NCBI GenBank assembly: GCA_030615655.1
Contig: JAUWYU010000034.1
Location: 1 to 10,981, forward strand
Reading direction: 5' to 3'
Origin: Dehalococcoidia bacterium
GTDB taxonomy: Bacteria; Chloroflexota; Dehalococcoidia; Dehalococcoidales; RBG-16-60-22
Length of the DNA stretch: 10,981 bases
Shown here: positions 1 through 5,854 of the stretch, piece by piece
How the letters are laid out: every line of letters starts with the position of its first letter
Numbering within the stretch: position 1 is the first letter of the stretch
The notes under the pieces: generated by a model
Told to the model about the DNA's origin: nothing
The model's input: only the letters and a program-made list of their open reading frames with translations
Databases searched by the model: none
Program-made: the position numbers and the translations under genes

Positions 1-306
1 GCGAGCCGTACCCCGTGGAATGGTTGCCATTAATCCTTTTCCCAGGTCTATTTCCCCGGGCATGAGGAAGAGGCATATAATGCGATATACAATGTTGTTT
101 TTTACCCATCCCTGTATCTCTATTGTCTCCCCTTCCTGACGTATTTCAACACACTTTGGGGCGACAAGCCAGCCATGACCCTGCTGGTACCGACGCCAGG
201 CATCACCTCGGGTCCTCTCCTGATAATTGCGTTCCCTGGCCCAACCTTCAACAATCGGCCATATATCTTTGTTGAACTCAAAGCGTAAAATCGTCCGTTT
301 TGCCAT
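1..306 (-). CDS. Hypothetical protein, C-terminus cut by the window edge
   Basis: An open frame of 102 codons runs from an ATG at 306 to the left edge without a stop, so the gene continues outside the window. The start has a purine-rich ribosome binding site (GGAGAGGGGGG) 8 bases upstream. The protein begins MAKRTILRFEF. It is rich in Trp, Arg and aromatic residues in its first 60 positions, then becomes more hydrophobic around residues 70-84 (NNIVYRIICLFLMPGE), which could be a buried beta-strand pair or a weak membrane segment. I recognise no catalytic motif or family. It lies 35 bases downstream of the RDD gene on the same strand, so the two are probably cotranscribed. A shorter open frame at 120-335 in another phase is a shadow of this gene. 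Confidence 0.72.
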   Translation of the reverse strand, partial: MAKRTILRFEFNKDIWPIVEGWARERNYQERTRGDAWRRYQQGHGWLVAPKCVEIRQEGETIEIQGWVKNNIVYRIICLFLMPGEIDLGKGLMATIPRGTAR

Positions 307-341
307 TGTCTAAACCCCCCTCTCCATTCAGCCAAAGGCTA

Positions 342-875
342 TTATTTTAATACTACGAGAGTGCTGGCCATCATGTCATGCAGACCCTGTTTCTTCGGTG
401 TAAAAGCAATCATAATGAAGCCGATAAATAAGATTATTGTGGAAATGTATTTAGCAAAGAGCCTGCCGGTCGCCCTGCCTAATGAGATTCTATTGCCATC
501 ATTATCAGTGACGATTATTCCCAGCGCCATCTTACCCGGCGTCGCTTGTTTGGACGAGCTTTCCATCAGGGCATAATAAAGCCAGTATATTAGAAATCCT
601 ATCAAATAAGAGACCACGTTGATAGTGGCGTCACTAACTCCACCGGCCGAAGTTATTATTAGTCCAATGATCAAGCCTATTATGAAGCTTGCCACATTAA
701 TTATAATACCATCAATAATCGCAGCGCCGAACCTTCGCCAGAAACCGGCATACTCCACAGCGCTCGTGTACGCCGTACCCGGTTGGACACCCTCCGCCTG
801 AACAAACCTTACGCCACAATTACGACAGAATTTCGAGTTTTCTGCTTGCTCCGCTCCGCAGCTTGGACAGTACAT
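342..875 (-). CDS. RDD-family membrane protein with N-terminal zinc ribbon
   Basis: The protein has 177 residues. Residues 1-24 form a short zinc ribbon of the CxxC-x10-CxxC type (Cys3, Cys6, Cys17, Cys20). The rest matches the RDD family: FWRRFGAAIIDGIII (Arg47/48, Asp55) in the first membrane helix, a second helix at about 84-104, the loop TPGKMALGI, a third helix at about 142-160, and the terminal motif GLHDMMA with His166-Asp167. RDD proteins are small integral membrane proteins. Some have been linked to ion or proton antiport, but most have no known substrate, and none can be assigned here. The ATG at 875 has a strong ribosome binding site (AGGAGGAGGTGAG). The gene stands 252 bases from the substrate-binding protein upstream and leads into the partial gene at 1-306. 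The family call is secure; the function is open. Confidence 0.9.
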   Translation of the reverse strand: MYCPSCGAEQAENSKFCRNCGVRFVQAEGVQPGTAYTSAVEYAGFWRRFGAAIIDGIIINVASFIIGLIIGLIITSAGGVSDATINVVSYLIGFLIYWLYYALMESSSKQATPGKMALGIIVTDNDGNRISLGRATGRLFAKYISTIILFIGFIMIAFTPKKQGLHDMMASTLVVLK

Positions 876-1127
876 ATCTCACCTCCTCCTAGAATGGTTA
901 AACGTTTTACCCCAATTATGTAAACTACTCGGTTTTTTCCTGCTGGACTGGCTGAAAACAACCGTTCATTATCAGCATTCAGGGCGTAATCCACTTTACG
1001 GACACTTTAGCCTTCTGAATTCATTCTTGTCAAATCCCCGTTACTTCCGGTCTTACCCGCGTCTTGCCGGGCTATTTTCTCTCCGCCTTCTTTCCCGGAA
1101 TAAACAAAGATAGAAGACACGCCACCC
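876..1127. other. Intergenic region between two minus-strand genes
   Basis: These 252 bases hold no convincing gene, RNA or strong terminator. A weak minus-strand promoter-like pair (TTTACA at 919-924, TTTAAC at 897-902, 16-base spacer) lies close to the RDD start. It would put the transcript start inside the ribosome binding site, so I do not call it. The open frame at 809-994 overlaps the RDD coding region and has no good start. Confidence 0.5.
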
Positions 1128-2747
1128 TTACTCCTCCCTTATCCATACCTTATTCAGCATCGCGAAGCCCATCGGGTTCAGCTCGTACCCCTCCACGTAT
1201 GGCTTCACCAGGATATAGTTCTGCCCGAACCACAGCGGCAGGCACGCCGCATCGTTAACCAGCGCCTGCTCCGCCTGCCGGTAAAGCTCCAGGCTCAGGT
1301 GGCTATCCGTCTCCACCCCCGCCCTGTCCAGCAGGTCATCCACCTCGGCATTACTGTACTCACCATGGTTATTCTCGGCGCCGGTGTGGAACAAGATGTC
1401 CAGAAAGTTCTGCGGATGCGGGTAATCGGCTACCCAGCCCAGGTCATACATCTCGTCCTTTTCCTCCGTGAGATAATAAAGGAACCTCTCCGGCTCCAGC
1501 TGCCGTACCGTCACCTCCACCCCCAGATTGTCTCGCCACTGACAGATAACAGCCTCCAGCCACGGGGATATCAGGCCCCCATAGCCCGCCGTGGTAATGG
1601 TAATGGGCGGCAGTCCGGACACACTGCCATACTTGGAACCGGCAATCAGCTCCCTTGCCCTGTCCACGTCGTAGTCCAGTCCATCCAGATTCTCATTGAA
1701 ACCCGGCATACCGGGAGGCAGGATACCATCGGCGCGTCGTACCAGGTCCCTGAATACCAGCGACACTATCTTTTCTTTATCAATAGCCTGCGTGAAAGCC
1801 CGGCGAATATTGGCATCATCAAAGGGCGGCCTGGTGGTATTAAAACCTATGTAACCGAAGCTCAACTCCGGCACCACCCGCAATTCCTGGTGGAAGGGAC
1901 CGGCCTCGTCCGTAGCCCGGTCAATATAGGTAACGGAAACGCCGGTAACATCTATCTCGCCGGTCTCATACATTCTCATCGGCACGCCGCTCCACAGCTG
2001 AAATTCAACGCGGTCAACGGCGGCCTTCTCTCCGTAATAAAGCTCGTTCCTCTCCAGGACCAGCAGATTATTCTCGCTCCACTCCCCGAGCTTGAAAGGC
2101 CCGGTGCCGTTCGGCTGCCGCCACCACTCTCCGCCCGGTGCCACGTTGGCTCTATCCACCACGTAAGCGGTAGTATAGGTCAGCTTGGAAAGGAAATACG
2201 ACTTGGGAGCATCTATGGTCACTTCAAGAGTATAATCGTCAACGACCTTCACGCCGCTGATTTCTCTGGCTTTACCCTCCAGCACATCCGTCACCCCGAC
2301 AATATCATCAAGGTATACGCCCGCTGTACGCGAGCCGGTAACCGGGTCGCAGGCGCGCTCCCACGAGTATTTAAAATCCCCCGCTTTAACCCCCCGCCCG
2401 TCATGAAAGCTGACATCCCTCCGTATCTCAAAGGTGTAAGTCCTGCCGTCCTCGCTGATTCGCCACTCCTCGGCGATATCCGGCGTCGGCTCCAGATTAT
2501 CGCCAAGGCGCACCAGCCCGCTGAAAAGCTGCGCAATGTACTCGTGTGAGGTCATTTCACCCGAAATTGCCGGGTCGAGCGTGATGGGGTCAATGCCGTA
2601 TAGCTTAAGAACGCCGCCCTGACCGATAGATTGAGGGGTTTCCGGAATGGTCCCCGGAGTGGTCTCCGGCAACTGGCACTGACAGCTGGCCAGCGGCAGA
2701 CTGCACAGTAATGCAATTGACAGGAGTATGAATAAGACTCTCTTCAT
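1128..2747 (-). CDS. Peptide/nickel-type ABC transporter substrate-binding lipoprotein (SBP family 5)
   Basis: This is an extracytoplasmic solute receptor of the OppA/DppA type (SBP_bac_5), which would capture peptides or similar solutes outside the membrane. I choose the ATG at 2747 (539 residues) because it starts exactly at a lipoprotein signal peptide: MKR, a hydrophobic stretch, and the lipobox LASC with Cys22. The frame stays open upstream to a GTG at 2786, but that would place extra residues in front of the signal. Typical family blocks are present: a DPAISGEMTSHEYIAQLFSGL-like N-terminus, DGRTYTFEIRRDVSFHDG, NGTGPFKLGEW, NIRRAFTQAIDKEKIV and PHPQNFLDILFHT. Length is normal for the family. 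No permease or ATPase gene is adjacent, so the partner transporter must lie elsewhere or this is an orphan receptor. A weak -10 like TATATT lies about 30 bases upstream of the ATG. The ribosome binding site (GGGGT) is modest. Confidence 0.93.
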   Translation of the reverse strand: MKRVLFILLSIALLCSLPLASCQCQLPETTPGTIPETPQSIGQGGVLKLYGIDPITLDPAISGEMTSHEYIAQLFSGLVRLGDNLEPTPDIAEEWRISEDGRTYTFEIRRDVSFHDGRGVKAGDFKYSWERACDPVTGSRTAGVYLDDIVGVTDVLEGKAREISGVKVVDDYTLEVTIDAPKSYFLSKLTYTTAYVVDRANVAPGGEWWRQPNGTGPFKLGEWSENNLLVLERNELYYGEKAAVDRVEFQLWSGVPMRMYETGEIDVTGVSVTYIDRATDEAGPFHQELRVVPELSFGYIGFNTTRPPFDDANIRRAFTQAIDKEKIVSLVFRDLVRRADGILPPGMPGFNENLDGLDYDVDRARELIAGSKYGSVSGLPPITITTAGYGGLISPWLEAVICQWRDNLGVEVTVRQLEPERFLYYLTEEKDEMYDLGWVADYPHPQNFLDILFHTGAENNHGEYSNAEVDDLLDRAGVETDSHLSLELYRQAEQALVNDAACLPLWFGQNYILVKPYVEGYELNPMGFAMLNKVWIREE

Positions 2748-2813
2748 TTGCGACCCCGAAAACTCCATCCAAGCACAATATAACACAAACCCGTCTCCAC
2801 TGAAAAATAAACG

Positions 2814-2826
2814 TACCGGACCGGTA
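2814..2826. promoter_or_regulatory. Inverted repeat, possible operator between divergent genes
   Basis: TACCGG and CCGGTA form perfect 6-base arms around a single A. The site lies between the divergent substrate-binding protein and winged-helix genes, upstream of both. A DNA-binding protein is encoded right beside it, so autoregulation is possible. The size is too small to exclude chance. Confidence 0.25.
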
Positions 2827-2851
2827 AAAACACATCACTATAATTAGAAAG

Positions 2852-2880
2852 TTGACAAATGTCTCTTTTTGTGCTATTTT
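2852..2880 (+). promoter_or_regulatory. Sigma-70-type promoter of the winged-helix gene
   Basis: TTGACA (2852-2857), a 17-base spacer and TATTTT (2875-2880) form a near-consensus promoter. The predicted start near 2887 gives a leader of about 30 bases before the ATG at 2919. The AATGTCT and GTTGAC words are each repeated once between 2851 and 2893, in swapped order. Confidence 0.65.
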
Positions 2881-2918
2881 AATGTCTGTTGACTATTTTT
2901 AAAGCATAGGGGGTGAAA

Positions 2919-3248
2919 ATGCTGCCCAGTGAAATGATTATCCTTATGGCTATCGTCGTCAATAGAAATGGCGGTAAAAAACTGCTGACCCGCCCCATGG
3001 ATATCACCAGCGAATATATCGGCTATTTATACAACTCCCTGGTAAATCGCGGTTACCTGAAGAAAAACGGGTTAAGAGGCTATCAGCTTACCCCTATAGG
3101 AAAAGAGGCTATTTTCGACTTCCTCAAGAGAAACAAGACGAGGGCAAAAGACGTGGTAAAGCGATTAAAACTGCTGGGCATTGATATCAGCCCGGAGCAA
3201 GAACAAAAGATAGGCAAACTTGAAAAAGACGCGCTCAAGGTCAAATAG
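2919..3248 (+). CDS. Small winged-helix DNA-binding protein
   Basis: The protein has 109 residues. Residues 3-75 look like a winged helix-turn-helix: an N-terminal helix (SEMIILMAIVV), a turn, the likely recognition helix SEYIGYLYNSLVNRGYL (31-47), and a basic wing ending in GYQLTPIGKEAIF. The C-terminus is a lysine- and glutamate-rich helix ending in LEKDALKVK. This resembles the MarR/PadR-like superfamily, but I cannot name the ligand or target. I prefer the ATG at 2919, which sits 3 bases after AGGGGGTG; a GTG two codons upstream lies inside that ribosome binding site. The gene has its own near-consensus promoter and is divergent from the substrate-binding protein gene, the usual arrangement for a local regulator. 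Control of that neighbour is an inference only. Confidence 0.82.
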   Translation: MLPSEMIILMAIVVNRNGGKKLLTRPMDITSEYIGYLYNSLVNRGYLKKNGLRGYQLTPIGKEAIFDFLKRNKTRAKDVVKRLKLLGIDISPEQEQKIGKLEKDALKVK

Positions 3249-3291
3249 AGGAACCGGGAATTATCGGCCACCCTTCCCCGCCGGACAATAG

Positions 3292-3329
3292 CACACAGGG
3301 AGGCTTCTAGCCTGTGTGACCTCCTTTTT
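3292..3329 (+). terminator. Hairpin with T-run after the winged-helix gene
   Basis: CACACAGG (3292-3299) pairs perfectly with CCTGTGTG (3311-3318). An alternative stem GGAGG (3299-3303) with CCTCC (3320-3324) is followed directly by five Ts. The two stems are mutually exclusive because they share position 3299. The element lies about 45 bases after the stop at 3248. Confidence 0.5.
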
Positions 3330-3332
3330 ATA

Positions 3333-3377
3333 GTGAGCTATGCATTCCGCAGGCAGAGTGCATAGCTCACACTTTTT
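3333..3377 (+). terminator. Strong 15-bp stem-loop with T-run
   Basis: GTGAGCTATGCA (3333-3344) pairs perfectly with TGCATAGCTCAC (3359-3370). Three more inner pairs, one of them G:U, leave an 8-base loop. On the plus strand the stem is followed by AC and five Ts, so it should stop transcription from the winged-helix gene. On the minus strand no T-run follows, so any help to the convergent lipoprotein gene would be partial. Confidence 0.7.
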
Positions 3378-3416
3378 ACTTATACTTGATTATATTCCCC
3401 TATTTTATTATGCAGC

Positions 3417-4259
3417 CTAATTCGTAGGTTCATAAACGGCATCCTCTGCCTCCGGTGGCAGTACAATAGTGACCGATTCATTATAGTTATAGGCCAGCAT
3501 ACTCATGGTCATATCCATAGTGACTGCCCCTTCATCCCCTGCTAGACCCATAGCCTCAGAAGAAAAATCTGCCACCATCTCAATATCTACTTTGGCTAAG
3601 AAATATGTATCCTTGGCTATCCAGTACTTCACCGAGAAACTGCGAAACACATCCTGGAGCTCCTCTGAAGGTATATCAGGCAACTCGCCACCGGTCTGCT
3701 CCATCATTAACTCCCACAGCTGCTCAATATCTGGAGTGAGCTGAATCACATAACAGTCTACTCCTTTTACCTTCTCGCTGCCTATCACCTCAACCTGCGC
3801 TGTTTTCAGCATATCTACCTGAGAACGAGCGTAATTCATTTCATCCCACAATTCCTCTTCTGTGTCTGTTTTCACCCACGTTGGACCCATCAGAGGCATA
3901 TCCATCATCGCATATGTCATGTCACCTATAATGTACATTTCCATAGCCATCTCCACCGGGTCTTCTCCGGGGCCGGCCATACTCATATCAATGACCATCT
4001 TCGCCTGCTCGTTCACAAAGTCAAATACGCCATCAATAGCCATCGTCGTTTCCACTTCTATTTGCATACCTTCATCCTCGCCAGACATTCGCATTTCCAT
4101 GTCCACATCCATCTCGTACGACTCTACATCATCCAGAGATTCTATAACGCCGTTTACTATCTCATCTGCTGAAGGTATTTCCTCCCCACACGCCATAAAA
4201 GAAGCAGACATAGCCATAACCACGCCTATCGCCATAAACACCGCTAAAATTTTCTTCAC
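3417..4259 (-). CDS. Methionine-rich LppX/DUF6612-like lipoprotein
   Basis: I start this gene at a GTG (4259) because GGGGAGG lies 9 bases in front of it and the product then begins MKKILAVFMAIGVV, a clean lipoprotein signal peptide ending in FMAC (Cys24). The ATG at 4277 would place the ribosome binding site inside the coding region. The 280-residue product has alternating strands such as MDVDMEMRM and VTMDMTMSM, a WVKTD motif and GSEKVKGVDCYVIQL. These are features of the DUF6612/LppX/LolA-like beta-sheet fold, which forms a hydrophobic groove. About a tenth of the mature residues are Met. Such lipoproteins are thought to bind lipids or other hydrophobic ligands; no ligand is known here. 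The gene stands alone, with its own promoter, and ends convergently to the winged-helix gene. Function is inferred from the fold only. Confidence 0.82.
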   Translation of the reverse strand: MKKILAVFMAIGVVMAMSASFMACGEEIPSADEIVNGVIESLDDVESYEMDVDMEMRMSGEDEGMQIEVETTMAIDGVFDFVNEQAKMVIDMSMAGPGEDPVEMAMEMYIIGDMTYAMMDMPLMGPTWVKTDTEEELWDEMNYARSQVDMLKTAQVEVIGSEKVKGVDCYVIQLTPDIEQLWELMMEQTGGELPDIPSEELQDVFRSFSVKYWIAKDTYFLAKVDIEMVADFSSEAMGLAGDEGAVTMDMTMSMLAYNYNESVTIVLPPEAEDAVYEPTN

Positions 4260-4302
4260 TTCTTCTATCCTCCCCATCAGATTTTCCGTTTAGTAGTCAC
4301 TA

Positions 4303-4331
4303 AGTATATCATTCCGATGGATTACGGTCAA
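4303..4331 (-). promoter_or_regulatory. Promoter of the Met-rich lipoprotein gene
   Basis: Read on the minus strand: TTGACC (4331-4326), a 17-base spacer and TATACT (4308-4303). The start would fall near 4296, giving a leader of about 37 bases before the GTG at 4259. This also fits the GTG start choice. Confidence 0.65.
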
Positions 4332-4445
4332 TATACGAATGGGCGCTTTGAATTATAGCCCTTGGTTATAAGCATGCCCGAAAATGATTGAACTATTACC
4401 ACCCTCCCCTCTTCAGGCCGGCCTCCCGTTATGCCTGTTCACAGG

Positions 4446-4474
4446 TTGATTAAACATATCGTTCAGCTTATAAT
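4446..4474 (+). promoter_or_regulatory. Promoter of the cupin-like gene
   Basis: TTGATT (4446-4451), a 17-base spacer and a perfect TATAAT (4469-4474). The predicted start near 4481 gives a leader of about 28 bases. The rest of the 4278-4508 divergent region holds nothing else I can name. Confidence 0.7.
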
Positions 4475-4508
4475 CATTAACAGGCAGCACTAGAGAAGGA
4501 GAAGATAA

Positions 4509-4961
4509 ATGGTTTCAGAAAAGTATGCCCGGTATTATAAGAGCAAACCCGTTGGAGATTTTACCAAACTTTATCCCGCCCTCACGGCGCCATCCTTTCA
4601 TATCTGGGGCAAGGAATGGGACTCCGGCTACAGGATGGACTGGTTCTGTGTCACCGAACCTTTCCTGATGATAAACGAGCCACATACCCACGATTTCGAC
4701 CAGTTTCTGGCTTTCCAGAACGCCGACGCCACCAGGGTAAATGAATTTGATGCTGAAGTCTGGCTTTACGTGGGTCCCGAGGGCGAGCAGGAAAAATTCG
4801 TAATCACCGAAACGTGCTTCGTGCATATCCCGGCCGACATGGTTCATACCCCGCTTGAGTTCAAGATAATCCGCAAACCCATCGTCTTCATGGATATCGC
4901 GCTTACCGCCCAGTACGTACGCAAGCCGGAAGATGAATCAAAACCGATAATGTCGGAGTAG
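4509..4961 (+). CDS. Cupin-like protein, function unknown
   Basis: The protein has 150 residues and no signal peptide or membrane helix, so it is probably cytoplasmic. Two short blocks look like cupin motifs. NEPHTHDFDQF gives His59 and His61, with Gln65 where cupins usually have a metal-binding Glu. HIPADMVHTPLEF gives Pro108 and His113, resembling the second motif PxGxxH but with Asp for Gly. Together His59, His61 and His113 could hold a metal ion. The spacing between motifs is long for a classic single-domain cupin but acceptable. I cannot name a substrate. The start is firm: ATG with AAGGAG 7 bases upstream and a strong promoter before it. No gene follows in the same transcript until the possible inserted segment. 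Confidence 0.75.
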   Translation: MVSEKYARYYKSKPVGDFTKLYPALTAPSFHIWGKEWDSGYRMDWFCVTEPFLMINEPHTHDFDQFLAFQNADATRVNEFDAEVWLYVGPEGEQEKFVITETCFVHIPADMVHTPLEFKIIRKPIVFMDIALTAQYVRKPEDESKPIMSE

Positions 4962-5010
4962 TGGCAGACATACCGCCGCGTGTCATTCCCACAAAAGCAG
5001 TAAGAGCGCA

Positions 5011-5055
5011 TTAGAACAATCCTTCTCTCTTCAGGCTTATATAGCTCTTCTCGCC
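5011..5055 (-). pseudogene. Detached 3' end of radC (last 14 codons plus stop)
   Basis: Read on the minus strand, this stretch encodes GEKSYISLKREGLF followed by TAA. The intact RadC ends GGKSHTSLKREGLF. Thus 11 of 14 residues match, in the same frame and with the stop in the same place. At DNA level 38 of 45 bases match positions 5855-5899, and all seven differences are transitions. Upstream of codon Gly the similarity ends abruptly. There is no start codon or body of a second radC. It is either a displaced original gene end after an insertion or the last trace of a duplicated gene. Confidence 0.8.
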
Positions 5056-5126
5056 AACATCATCGAACCCTCGAATATCGCTCCGGAAAGCACAAAACGT
5101 GGAAGATATTCGTGCGCACACAACCC

Positions 5127-5154
5127 TTTTTAATATTTTTTTTAGGTTTTTTTT
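5127..5154. repeat. Phased T-tracts (predicted DNA bend)
   Basis: T-runs of 5, 8 and 8 bases occur at 5127-5131, 5136-5143 and 5147-5154. Their centres are about 10.5 and 11 bases apart, matching the helical turn, so intrinsic curvature is expected. A GTGCGCAC palindrome (5112-5119) lies just to the left. The stretch lies about 85 bases before the start of the transglutaminase-like gene, inside the 278-base gap 4962-5239, which has no other feature besides the radC tail. Confidence 0.6.
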
Positions 5155-5239
5155 ATGCTCGGAGCAATTCCTGTCGTCTAAAATATAACAGAGTCGTATA
5201 AAAGCCCTGAAATTAGTCCATCATAAGTACATCAAGCCA

Positions 5240-5836
5240 TTGAGCAGATTCAAAAGCAAAGTAATTATAACTGTAGCCGTTGTTCTTATTACATGCGCGT
5301 CATATATTATGACTTTTCATGTCGGGGCTAACTACGCTAAACCCGACGTCATCCCGTATGTTAAAAACTCAAGTCATACTGTAACCAGGCTCGTTAAGGT
5401 TGAAGTGGAAAAACCTGTTCCGGTAGTCAGCCAGTTAAAAACTATTGAGGTGATAAAACCTGTCTATATTGAGAATACAATTGAAGTGCCCTATGAAGTG
5501 CCGGTAAAACTAAAAGACTGGGACAGCGTTGAGCAACTTCAGGATTTCCTGAAAAACGATGATACTGACCAGCGCATTATTCTCACCACAGATAGTAATG
5601 GAGCGGTCAAGTTCGATGGTCAGTGCGAGGATTTTGCGTTACAGTTGAGGGATAGAGCTATGGCCATCGGCATGTACCTGTCCGTTCAAGTCCTTCACCC
5701 GGAAGAATACCGGAAGTGGTATCCATCCGCTACTACCGATGCTTACCATGCTATTTGCATGGCGAGAATAGGCAATGAGTTCTGGTATATCGAACCTTCG
5801 ACTGACCAATGCTGGTTGGCCATGTATTTAGACTGA
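5240..5836 (+). CDS. Membrane-anchored transglutaminase-like cysteine protein
   Basis: The product has 198 residues. After a short basic start (MSRFKSK), residues 9-27 form one membrane helix. Residues 50-90 form a Val/Pro/Glu/Lys-rich stalk with repeated EVxKPV-like units. The C-terminal part (about 95-198) has the transglutaminase-like arrangement: Cys129 in GQCEDFA, His170 in DAYHAICMA, and an acidic third residue in YIEPSTD (Glu185, or Asp189). Such domains act as cysteine peptidases or amidases outside the cell, often on cell-wall material; here that is inference. The start is a TTG with no clear ribosome binding site; the frame is open back to 5189 but holds no better start there. The next ATG lies at codon 24, after most of the membrane helix. 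Its base composition appears more AT-rich than its neighbours. It lies between two copies of the radC tail and may be cargo of an inserted segment. Confidence 0.8.
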   Translation: MSRFKSKVIITVAVVLITCASYIMTFHVGANYAKPDVIPYVKNSSHTVTRLVKVEVEKPVPVVSQLKTIEVIKPVYIENTIEVPYEVPVKLKDWDSVEQLQDFLKNDDTDQRIILTTDSNGAVKFDGQCEDFALQLRDRAMAIGMYLSVQVLHPEEYRKWYPSATTDAYHAICMARIGNEFWYIEPSTDQCWLAMYLD

Positions 5837-5854
5837 GCCTGGTAGCATTCGCAG

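Noticed and set aside
120..335. 71-residue minus-strand frame
   Set aside because: It is in a different phase from the open frame that starts at the ATG at 306 behind a good ribosome binding site.
1299..2549. Long plus-strand open frame (416 codons) opposite the substrate-binding protein
   Set aside because: The minus strand encodes a clear SBP family 5 protein with a lipobox. The plus frame has no ribosome binding site or recognisable motif and is an antisense shadow of GC-rich codons.
5161..5239. Promoter for the transglutaminase-like gene using TATAAA at 5197-5202
   Set aside because: The -10 is fair, but no -35 box fits at 16-18 bases, so I mention it only here.
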